Assembly: GCA_002077065.1 (NCBI GenBank)
Contig: NAJO01000048.1
Coordinates: 124,001-188,000 of the forward strand
Origin: Cryoendolithus antarcticus
Lineage: Eukaryota > Ascomycota > Dothideomycetes > Cladosporiales > Cladosporiaceae
DNA length: 64,000 nucleotides
Direction of reading: 5' to 3'
The position numbers and the translations under genes were made by a program. The stretch's first letter is position 1. Each line of letters starts with the position of its first letter. This document shows, one piece after another, positions 44,651-53,890 of this stretch. The notes beneath the pieces were generated by a model that did no database searches, was not told the origin of the DNA, and saw only the letters and a list, made by a program, of their open reading frames with translations.

Positions 44651-45394
44651 TGCTGCCGAGATTGACGGCCCAGTGGGCTGACCTTAGCGTTGCCGTTCTT
44701 GCTCGTATGCTGCCTGGCGAGCCATGACGCCGGCTTGGGAAGACGGTCCCGCCGATTGGCTTGAGCGGAGTGGTTGTTGATCGCGCGCTGCGTGGCGGGA
44801 CATGACGACGGGTTGGGCAGTATGTCCAGTGGTCGGGCTTCGTGGTTGGTGTTCCATGACATCCGCGAGAACTCTTTCATATGTGTACTCCGCAACATGA
44901 GGCGAAGAATGAGTGAGCTCAGAGCGGGCGAGACGATCGATTGGGAACGACCTGCATGTTTAAGATGACTCGCATCGCGGGTAGGAGATGTGGGCGCGTG
45001 AAAAACATCTGCTGACCATTCAGCAGATGCTGTGCTCATAAGAGTGGACACGGACATACGTGCTGGCCATCGGAACAATTCTCTTGCGCTTGAAGTGCAC
45101 ATACTTTGAATGTTCCAATCCGAGTCTTCGCGTGATACCCGCATGGTCTCCGCGTGCAGCCATGTGGTCAATTGTACCTCTGTAGGGGAAGTGTATGGTC
45201 CCGGAAGGAGAGTGAATGCAAACTATAGGGTGGACTTCCAACTGGGGTTTCTGTCGCATTTTAATGTGTGTCCACCGCGCCGCAGTCGACAAGATCGAGG
45301 ACCTACTCTGTAGGCCTGTCCATTGTCACAGTGACATTATGATCGACCGCACTTTGTGACTCGAGTTACACGATCTACGCTCCATTCGCGAATC
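44651..45394. other. Intergenic, about 740 bp
   Basis: Between the pseudogene and the acyl-CoA dehydrogenase. It is open on the minus strand but shows no motif and no match to the intact paralogue. No gene supported. Confidence 0.4.
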
Positions 45395-46812
45395 TCACGC
45401 AAATTCCTCCTTCTCCACTCCCCACGTTCGACAAAGCTCCTCATATCTCTTCGCATAGCCATCATGCCTCCCCTTGATCGCCGCCGCAGTCTTCAATTGA
45501 TCCCTGCCGACCTGATGCCTATGTGCCGCATCAGGTCCATCGGCAATGCGCACGAATCGTGCATACATCCACATCTCGGGTAAAGCCGTGTGTTGTGTCA
45601 ATCCTTGACCTCCGTGCATCTGCATGCACTCGTCGATAATGTTGGCCGCCGTTTCGGGCACCATTATCTTCGAGGCTGCAATTGTTGCCCTTCCCGCCTT
45701 GTTACCGTAGACGTCCATGGTATGCGCTGCATTGAGTACCACAAGCCGCATCGAGTCGAGCTGAATACGCATGGCTGCAATGCGCTCAATGTTGGAGTCA
45801 AAATCGCCTATCAGCTTGCCTCTTGGCTTCTTGCGCGGGTCTGTTGCGCGTATGAGAGCCAGCTCGTAGGCTCGTTCAGTCTGACCGATGAGTCGCATGC
45901 AGTGGTGTATCCTCCCAGGTCCGAGACGGCCTTGTGCAATCTCGAAAGCGCGGCCTTCGCCCAGGATGATATTCGCGGCTGGTACGCGGGCGTTCTCGTA
46001 GATGTACTCGCCGTGGCCTTCCGGTGCACAATCGTAGCCCATGATAGTGAGATTGCGGACTATGCGAAAGCCGGGAGTGGATTTCGGGACTATAACCGTG
46101 GTGTGTCGTTTCCAGGGATCGGGATTTTCGGGATCTGAACATGCCATGAGGATGTAGACAGATAGGTCCTCGTTCCAAGCTACGTTGCCGTAGAGCTTGC
46201 GACCATTTACTACAAGGGTGTCGGGGTCTTTTGGGTCGCGAGTGATACGACAGGCGATGTTCGTGGCATCTGAGGACGCTACGTCGGGCTCTGTCATGCT
46301 GTATGCGGAGCTGGTCTCGCCATTCAAGAGGGGAAGAAGCCATTTCTGCTTTTGCTCCTCGTTGCAGTACTTCGCCAAAAGCTCGATGTTACCAGTCTCC
46401 GGCGCGTGACAGTTCATAGTCTGGCGTATCTTCATTAGCGTATTGTTCCAGACAAAGGAGAGGACATATTACTCACCTGCGCCGCCCAATAGCACCTCCC
46501 CATGATCTCCGCACAACAACTGTACTCCAAATTTGTCAAGCCAGGGCTCAAGTCCCCAAAGCTCTTCGGCAGAAAAAGATTGAACAGGCCTTCCTTCTTA
46601 GCTTTCACGCGTAGCTCTTGTATGAGTGGTGGTGTCTTCCACTTGTTCACCGCTAGCTGTGCCTTCACGACGCGTTCGGCGGGCACACATTCTGTCTCGA
46701 CCCAATGGTGTACGCGTCTTATGTAGTCTATCGCTTTCGGCGAGAGCTTCTCTTGAACCCACGGTGGAAGACGCGCGAACGCAGGATGAATGCGGTCCTC
46801 TGCGGATAACAT
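45395..46812 (-). CDS. Acyl-CoA dehydrogenase, ACAD10/11 type
   Basis: An FAD enzyme. Exons are 46812-46477 and 46420-45395 (453 residues; intron 56 nt). It has the ACAD fold in order: helical N-terminus (FARLPPWVQEKLSPKAIDY), SAYSMTEPDVASSDATNI (flavin and substrate loop), ITRDPKDPDTLVVNGRKLYG, the strand motif RVPAANIILGEGRAFEIAQG, RLGPGRIHHCMRLIG, and MQMHGGQGLTQHTALPEMW near the C-terminus. The TEPDVASSDATN and GRIHHCMR forms are those of the ACAD10/11 branch. In animals this branch is fused behind an APH-type kinase and converts 4-phosphoacyl-CoA to enoyl-CoA. Here the kinase is a separate gene (49484-50617) in the same cluster. No C-terminal peroxisomal tripeptide is seen (it ends EEFA). 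Confidence 0.9.
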
Positions 46813-47369
46813 CTTGGTGCAGTAGGACGCGAATCGATGATGAGTGGAATGTTGCGAGACGACTTACGATGTTTTGCTATACTACAACCATGTTCGTTGT
46901 GTTGAAGGGACTAGATGCATGTTACATGGTTTGGCCGAGGCGCGTCCATTGTTGGGGATGTCTGTCTCGTCTTTGCCGAAGAGGTGGTACAGGAAGACTG
47001 TAGCCGAACGAAAGCTTGGGCCGCTACAGCGAAATGCTGTGAACGCCGCCTAGAAGAGACTTCGGGAGAGACAATGCTCTCGCTGATTGTCTAAGTACGC
47101 ATGAACTTTCCGGGTGCGGGATAAGATAGCATTCTCGTCCATGGTGAGTTGCTGAGCGTTTCGCTGTGTTGCCACTTGCGTGGCCATTCACAAACGCAGA
47201 TGGCTTCGAGACACGAACAGACATGTAAAGGTGATAGTCGCAGCTCATTTCAACGAGGCCGAGTATAGTGGCATAGCTCCTCGGCCAGAAGGTATTTCAG
47301 GCTTTGCACAATTGGAGGAGTCTTTAAGTGGAGTCATGATCATTGATGTCAACTTTCCCTCATATCTGC
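46813..47369. other. Intergenic, about 560 bp
   Basis: Promoter side of the acyl-CoA dehydrogenase and 3' flank of the PRISE-like gene, both minus strand. No gene seen. Confidence 0.45.
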
Positions 47370-48621
47370 TCATGGTATGATCTTAGCCGCCCTAAACCTC
47401 TCGAACGCAGTCCACCAAGCCGTCTTCGAGTCAACCTCCTGCACCTCCCCACCATCACTCCACATCGCGTGCATGTTCGTCAAGTCCAATTGCCGGTCAA
47501 AGTTGAACATAGTCATGATGAAGTACTGGAACCCAGCGAAACTCCTATCATTGCCTACTCTCCCTGTTGCAAGCCCATGTTTCCTCTCCAGCGCCTTCCA
47601 CTGCTCGAGATGCTCGGTCAAATATTGGCCCGGTTGCGGTCCCGAGCCGCCAGCTGGTGGCGCTGTGCCTTTGAGACCGAAGAACTCGCAAATCACGGGC
47701 CATTTCTTGGACCACGAAGCGGGCTGGCTGTTGTCCGAGGTGTTCAGCGAACGGCCGCCACTGGCCTGAGGATTCAGTACACAATGGATTGCGAACCTTG
47801 CGACGATGTCCTGGGATGAGTCGTTGCTCAGGATCGGCCAGCTCTGCTCCGTGCCTGGGAACGCGACCTCGGCACCTTCTCCCTCGACTTCGCGGTAACA
47901 GGCCAGATAGGTTGCGAGGGTCTGAGCGAGGCAGTAGAAGTTGTTGTTTGGCACAAAGCCGATTACGACGTCCGGGCGCAGCTCGCACCAGGTCCAGGAC
48001 TTTGATTTGGCTTGCGACTCTAGCCAGTCGACCTGATTGTAGTAGAAGTTTTGGCTTCGGTAGGGCTCAGGTATCCGAGGGAGGTCTTCTGAAAGAGGCA
48101 GCTTGTCGGCGAAGGGAAACTCGGCCAGTGCCTGCACGCCGTATGCCTTGGTTCCTGTGGGCAGGAGGACGAACTGGAGAGCTGGTGAGAGATGCTCAAC
48201 GGCTAGGGTCGCACGCTCAAGGAGCTGAACGTTGATCCCAATCTCTTCGGTGGGGTCCTCCTTGAAGATGTATGCTAGAGCTGTGTCAGTCGACATACCT
48301 AGCAAGACTTCGCGTCTGTCACTCACCGAAGAAGAAGACATGGGTCACGGTATCAATGCCAGGCACCTTCTCTCTCATCTGCTGCTCCAATGCCTCTTGC
48401 CCGGCCTGATTTTGCAAGTCAATGCCACTGATAACTTGGAGCTTGTCACTCTTCGGCCATAGCATGTTCTCGCTCGGCGGTCGGTTTGCGAGCGCAGTCA
48501 CCTTGCTGAAGCTGTCCGGTGAAGGGTAGCCTTTGAGTAGCTCGTTGACGATGGCCCAGCCCTGGATTCCAGTGGCTCCGTAAATGAGTGCATGATTCTT
48601 CGTTTGATCGGTCGAGCCCAT
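47370..48621 (-). CDS. PRISE-type reductase (progesterone 5-beta-reductase/iridoid synthase-like SDR)
   Basis: PRISE enzymes are atypical SDRs that reduce the C=C bond of enones with NADPH; plant relatives act on steroids and the monoterpene 8-oxogeranial. Exons are 48621-48327 and 48280-47370 (401 residues; intron 45 nt). The dinucleotide loop is ALIYGATGIQGWAIV at residues 11-25. THVFFFALAYIFKEDP spans the splice. The catalytic Tyr is in QNFYYNQVDWLES, the NFYYxxxD form typical of PRISE in place of YxxxK. WTWCELRPDVVIGFVPNNNF and ARFAIHCVLNP follow. In this cluster it could reduce an enone such as an unsaturated cyclic ketone; that role is inference. It is divergent from the kinase gene across 860 bp. 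Confidence 0.88.
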
Positions 48622-49483
48622 GTTTGCAGTCTCACGTTCTCTAGGCTTGGGATTGTAACAACACGAGATAGGAAATGCTTAGTACCCTCTCTTATAAAAG
48701 ACCTCAAGGTCTTTCATTCGACCGTGAAAGCGGCTAAAGCGGAATGGATAAGTTGCGAGGACTGCTTAGAGCGCGACCACATGAGATGACCTAAGCGGCC
48801 TGCATGGCTTTCAAGCGAATATGATTGTTAATATGTAGGTATGTGGAATCAACGGGATAGCTTCGCTCCAAGCGCGAATCGCGCACAACGGCTGGCGCGA
48901 CTTGGTCGAAGTGGATATGATTGTTTAGCTGAGTGTAGAAGCCACCAGATAGCTTTGCTCGGAGAGCGAATCATGCACGTCGTCTGTCACGACCGGAGTG
49001 ATGCAGTGGGAGGGGAAAGGCAGAGTGGAGAACTCAGATGCGTAAAAGCAACTCCGCTGACTGATGGAGGCGCAATGGTGCGCGCCTAGTCCCAGTGGCT
49101 TCGTCCGCGGCGTATGGAATCATGCTGCACGTGTGGAACGGCATAGGCTCGTACTTGCCCTCACTGTAGCCAGAACTGTCTGTGCATGCACTCCCGGATA
49201 TTACCAACAGGCCCTCGTGCCTCGGGAGGTGCAAAAGTGTTCTGCACGAAAGGATGTAGCCACGTCCACACCTCAGACGGTAGGAGGTATGACTACGGTG
49301 CGCCGTTTGTTGTGTCGATGCGATTCCTTCTGAACTACATCAAGACCTCGGCCCAGCGCAGGGTACTGTGCATTGCCATGCGAGCTCCAGTTGGGAGCAT
49401 TGTGTAGCAACTATTGATCGACGGTAAGTACTAGTCTCTAATCTCACGTTCCCATCCGTCGACGCGAGTCCTTGCCATCCGAC
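48622..49483. promoter_or_regulatory. Divergent promoter region PRISE / APH kinase
   Basis: An 860-bp region between two outward-facing cluster genes. It holds a duplicated element at 48856-48886 and 48948-48978 (separate entry), each preceded by ATATGATTGTT. No gene seen. Confidence 0.5.
48819..48978. repeat. Imperfect duplicated element in divergent promoter
   Basis: Each copy has ATATGATTGTT (48819 and 48915) followed 22-26 bp later by a 31-bp block starting GATAGCTT (48856 and 48948). The blocks share GATAGCTT, GCTC, AG, GCGAATC and GCAC in the same spacing, with 25 of 31 positions identical. They lie 92 bp apart in direct orientation. A binding role for a cluster regulator is inferred only. 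Confidence 0.6.
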
Positions 49484-50617
49484 ATGGCAGGTGCAGTGCG
49501 GCAGCCCATTGACCAGGAGAAGCTGGAACGATACCTCGAGAAGCATGCGCCAGAGCTCAAGACACCGTTAGAGCTGAAGCAGTTCGGGTTCGGCCAATCG
49601 AATCCTACATACCAAGTCACAGATGCTACAAAGCAACGCTATGTGCTCCGTAAGAAGCCGCCAGGCAAGCTGCTATCGAAGACAGCGCACCAGGTCGACC
49701 GCGAATTCCGAATCATCCATGCACTGGAAAATACCGATGTGCCCGTACCACGAGCAATTTGTCTGAGCGAAGATGACAGTATTATCGGCACGAGCTTTTA
49801 TGTGATGGAGTTCCTAGATGGCAGGATGTTTGAGAACCCATGTTTCCCTGGTGTCAGCGAAGCGGAGCGGAAGGCGATGTGGCGGGGTGCCGTAACGATA
49901 CTGGGCAAGCTACATCGAATACGGCCGAAGGATGTTGATCTAGAGTCGTTTGGGAGGTCATCGGGGTTCTATAACAGGCAATTGAAGACTTTTACACGCC
50001 TGGCAGAGTCACAAGCTGCTGCAAAGGATCAGGACTCTGGCGAGGAGGTTGGCCAGCTACCGCACTTCAACGACTTTCTGGACTTCTTCCAGGGAAGCCA
50101 GCCTCAGGATCGAAGCACACTGGTGCACGGCGACTACAAAATTGACAACCTGGTGTTTCACAAGACGGAGCCTCGAGTGATTGGCATACTAGACTGGGAG
50201 ATGGCAACTGTGGGTCATCCCTATACAGATCTCTGTAACCTCGTCTCGCCCTGGACAATCAGTCAAGCAACGCCGTCGTGGCCACGGATTCATGCTGATA
50301 CGGCATTCCTCCCACCATTACATAGCAAGAGTACGGCTAGCCAGTATCCTGGCCTCCCCACTAAGGGAGAAGCTGTTGCATATTACGAGGAAGCAGTGGG
50401 TTTCAAGATACCTGCCAGAGAGCTCACGTGGGCTACCAGCTTTGCGCTGTTCAGGGATTCGATCATCTTCCAGGGCATTGCCGCCCGATATGCGACCAGG
50501 CAAGCTAGCAGCGAGAAAGCTGTCGCGTATGGTAGAGAGAGAGAGCCCTTTGCCGAGATGGCCTTTGAGATGGTCAAGAAGGTCAAAGAAGCTGAAAGCG
50601 GTCGATCGAAGCTGTAG
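49484..50617 (+). CDS. APH-family kinase, ACAD10/11 N-domain type, peroxisomal (SKL)
   Basis: Single exon, 377 residues. The frame extends 4 codons upstream to a TTG, so the ATG at 49484 is used. The kinase-like fold is clear: GFGQSNPTYQVTD (nucleotide loop), RYVLRKKPPGKLLSKTAHQV (lysine strand, RKKPPG form), VMEFLDGRMFENP, the catalytic loop LVHGDYKIDNLVFH, and the metal-binding ILDWEMATVGHPYTDLCNL. These are the exact motif forms of the APH domain in animal ACAD10/ACAD11 and in bacterial 4-hydroxyacyl-CoA kinases such as LvaA. The protein ends RSKL, a canonical type-1 peroxisomal signal. It would phosphorylate the 4-hydroxyl of a 4-hydroxyacyl-CoA so that the ACAD partner can eliminate phosphate. 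The substrate is inferred. Confidence 0.92.
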   Translation: MAGAVRQPIDQEKLERYLEKHAPELKTPLELKQFGFGQSNPTYQVTDATKQRYVLRKKPPGKLLSKTAHQVDREFRIIHALENTDVPVPRAICLSEDDSIIGTSFYVMEFLDGRMFENPCFPGVSEAERKAMWRGAVTILGKLHRIRPKDVDLESFGRSSGFYNRQLKTFTRLAESQAAAKDQDSGEEVGQLPHFNDFLDFFQGSQPQDRSTLVHGDYKIDNLVFHKTEPRVIGILDWEMATVGHPYTDLCNLVSPWTISQATPSWPRIHADTAFLPPLHSKSTASQYPGLPTKGEAVAYYEEAVGFKIPARELTWATSFALFRDSIIFQGIAARYATRQASSEKAVAYGREREPFAEMAFEMVKKVKEAESGRSKL

Positions 50618-51363
50618 TACAGATCATTTTGTCCACCATAGACTCCTGCTCCTACTTCTCCTAGATTTGGAACGTATACCGCAATCTCGGTGGCTTGTCC
50701 GTGGCAATTGGTGCTATGGTGGGTCTGGGCGAGGCATGGTTTCGGTGCAAAGGCGCCGACAGCCTTACTCTCTCGAAAACATAATACGTACCAATACCAC
50801 TATCGCAGCTGCACGTGTGGAAGTACAAGGGCCTTCAGACTTTGGCATCGAAGGCAAAATCACGTCGTCGCCGCGCTGTCACGTGCACTGCCACTCGAGT
50901 CATGTCAAGCTTTGTCCCTGGAGCTTTACGGAGGTGCATGTGGAGTGCGGAGCTCTGGACCTCACCTCCACTTTCGCCATGCTGGCAAACCTCTTCCGTT
51001 ATCGATCATGCGCGACGTCCCCGCGCGTCTCGTTGACCAGGCTTGTATTGCATAACCGGTAATCACCTCACCTTCGGCGCATGGCCATCGGCACGTTGTC
51101 GGACCCTCTTTTTGTTCACAAAGCAGCGCCGGCGACTGCAGACGGACCAAGGTATGACGATTTCTCTACTGTTGGAGGAGGATCTATTGCTTCCAACGCG
51201 TCGCGCCCCTTTGTCGTTTGTACAATGATCCATCCTTGCACCTCTTCTTCCTCCATCTACTATCCCCTTCCACCTCCGTCGAAACGTCAAGGATCCTACA
51301 CGTATCAGAGGAAACAATCGGCCCAACACATCGAGCATTCCGATCCACCGCCATCTTACTACA
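50618..51363. other. Intergenic, about 745 bp
   Basis: 3' flank of the kinase and 5' flank of the AtuA gene, same strand. Overlapping small frames have no motif. The last 60 bp before 51364 is rich in C and A. Confidence 0.45.
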
Positions 51364-53383
51364 ATGCCGTCCATGAAACGCCCCGTTCGCATAGCCGGCT
51401 CTTCAGGTGGCTTCACCGACCGACAACGCGCGATCTCCAGCCTGGCAAACTGTGATGTAGATGTTATCGTAGGCGACTGGATGTCAGAATGTACGATGTC
51501 CTGGCACGGAGCCGCGAAGGCAGACTTCGTGTCGAAAGGCGTCAGCGACGAAGATCGTGCTGGACTCTACGATCCTAGCTTCATGGAGAACTTGACGCCT
51601 GCCCTGGAGACGCTACAGAGGAAGGGGATCAAGCTCGCGGTCAATGCTGGAGCTAGTGACACAGAAAAACTGGCTAAGGCTGTTGTGGAAGTTGTGAAGC
51701 AGCAAGGACTGGACTTGAAAGTTGCGTGGATCGAGGGGGACGAGGTTATGGAGGCTGTCAATAAGCTGTTGGCTGCAGGTGAGAAGTTTGAGAACATATG
51801 TTTCGGAGGTGAGCTCAAGGACTGGGGGTTTGAGCCACTGGCAGCGCAGTGCTATCTCGGTGGCGCAGGCATCGCCGAAGCACTACGGCAAGGAGCTGAT
51901 ATCATCGTATGTGGCCGGGTTGCCGATGCAGCGCCGACAGTGGGTGCATGTATGTGGTGGCATGGCTGGAACCGCGAGAGCGACTTCGACCCGATTGCGA
52001 GCTCCCTGATGGCAGGACACTTGATCGAGTGGTCGGTCTTTCCATGTACCTCAATGTATTGCGTCTGCTGACGAACTGATATAGCTCTTCATACGTATGT
52101 GGGGGTTACTACTCCGGCTTCAAGGATCTCTTCGACGGCTGTGAAAACATCGGCTTCCCAGTTGCGGAGATCCATGCTGATGGTTCCTTCTACATGGAGA
52201 AGGAGCCCGACACAGGTGGCGAGATCAGTGTCGGTACATGTACGAGTCAGCTACTTTACGAGATCCAAGGCCCGCAGTACTACGGATCCGACGCTGTGGC
52301 CTTGCTCGAGGGCATCAAGATGACCCAAGTCGAGAAGGACAAAGTCTACGTCGAGGGTGTGAAAGGCAAGGCACCACCAACAACGACCAAAGTTGGTATC
52401 ACAGCGAAAGGCGGCTGGCAAGCGGAGTTTCACTACTATCTTTGCGGACTAGACTTGGAGCAGAAGGCTGAGTGGACTGAGAAGCAAGTACGCTACTCCA
52501 TGGGCAAGAACGCACAGAAGTTCGATGTGCTGGAATTCACTCTCAACGGCTACTCGCCTGACGATCCTCGAAACCAAGACGTCGCTACCGCAGATCTGCG
52601 AGTGTTTGTCCAGACCAAAGACCGCTCACTGGTCGTGCGAGATAGCATGGAGGTCCCTGGCTTCAATCGTTGGTGCATGGAGAACTTCTTGCAATCTTGT
52701 CCAGGCGCTACTATCGAGAACGACATTCGGCAAAGTGCCGGCAAGGAGTTTTACGAGTACTGGGCTGCACTGCTTCCGCAGAGTGAGGTGAAGCACAAGG
52801 TCAAATTGATGTGGACGAGCGATGCTATCGATATTGCAGTGCCCAAGTCTGTACAGGAGTATGGGTACAAGAGAGAAGAGAGGCAATGGAGCTATGAGAC
52901 GAGGAGTCCCAAGGCATTAGAGAGCTTTGGCATGACTACGAGGGCGCCGTTGGGATGGGTCGTGCTGGGGCGATCTGGAGACAAGGCGAGCGGTACGTTG
53001 CGCGTCAAGTCTGCTCAATTTACGTACACTGACAAGGAGCAGATGCAAATATCGGCTTCTTCACACGGCAGCAGGACGAATATGACTGGCTCAAAGCTCT
53101 ACTCACCATAGCCAAGATCAAACAACTACTCGGTCCTGAATACAATGGAGGTGGGGTGGATCGGTTGTAAGTACTGACAACACATCATCGCCCCAACGCA
53201 GACTGACATGGTCACAGTGAGATCCCTGGCATCCGGGCTGTACACTTCTTGCTCCACGATCACTTGGATCGATCGTACAATGCATCGAGTACGTACGACG
53301 GACTCGGCAAGAATGTGTGCGAGTACTTGCGGGCTAAGCACATTGAGGTGCCGAATGTCTTTCTACGACGAGGCAGGGTGTAA
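51364..53383 (+). CDS. AtuA-family protein (acyclic terpene utilisation, DUF1446)
   Basis: Bacterial AtuA belongs to the citronellol/geraniol degradation cluster; its reaction is not settled. Exons are 51364-52031, 52085-52992, 53043-53166 and 53218-53383 (621 residues; introns 53, 50 and 51 nt; the first donor is the weaker GTCGGT but keeps phase). Family marks: RIAGSSGGFTDRQRAI near the N-terminus, VIVGDWMSECTMSWHG, LAVNAGASD, GADIIVCGRVADAAPTVGAC, IECSSYVCGGYYSGFKD across intron 1, and LGRSGDKASDANIGFF across intron 2. The C-terminal small domain is ALLTIAKIKQLLG to the end, RRGRV. Length is normal. No peroxisomal tripeptide. The biotin-dependent carboxylase that partners the pathway in Pseudomonas is not in this window. 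Confidence 0.9.
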
Positions 53384-53890
53384 GGGTATGCGACCACGTA
53401 GCGTGATGAACAGTCTCATTAATGCTTTCACCAACACCAGCTCTTTGCAGCCTTTGTAACATGAGCTTTCCTGACCGTGATGGCATGCATTTCTCAACAG
53501 TCGTTGCGGAGTGATGATGAATCCACAACCAGCACGAGTCATGAGCCGTAGAGAGGCGGAAGCTGGCTCTTCTTTCCCGGGTGAGTCTTCCACGCATGCA
53601 CTCTCCACGCTCCAGTCTCCACACGGATGGCCATCGGCATTGCTTCTCATTTGCGAGCCCTCGGCGGGTCTCGACCTCGTACACTATTCGGTGGAGCTGC
53701 CGGGCATCTATTGACGCGTTCACGCGATCTGGCGTGCGCCCAGATATCTATAGATGCAACAGATGTAGGGTAAGTCAAAAGTGCTGCACGTCTGCACACA
53801 TCTCTCGCGTCTTTCTATCGTATATCTCCTCGCTCTTGTCAGTCTTGCGCTACTGAACTTCGAATCTAAAGCACGCAGTGGCATTTCACA
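53384..53890. other. Intergenic, about 500 bp
   Basis: Between AtuA and the monooxygenase, both plus strand. No gene recognised. Confidence 0.45.

Noticed and set aside
44660..45171. Minus-strand open frame of about 170 codons upstream of the paralogue homology
   Set aside because: It runs in a different frame from the homologous N-terminus (DPPPYTSVD) and has no counterpart in the intact copy, so it is accidental.
45330..45400. Hidden last exon adding a peroxisomal signal to the acyl-CoA dehydrogenase
   Set aside because: A donor-like GTGAGA overlaps the stop, but the acceptor tested leads to FAPTE, not a peroxisomal tripeptide.
50292..51062. Plus-strand 256-codon frame
   Set aside because: Overlaps the kinase 3' end in another frame; Arg/Leu/Ser-rich with no motif.
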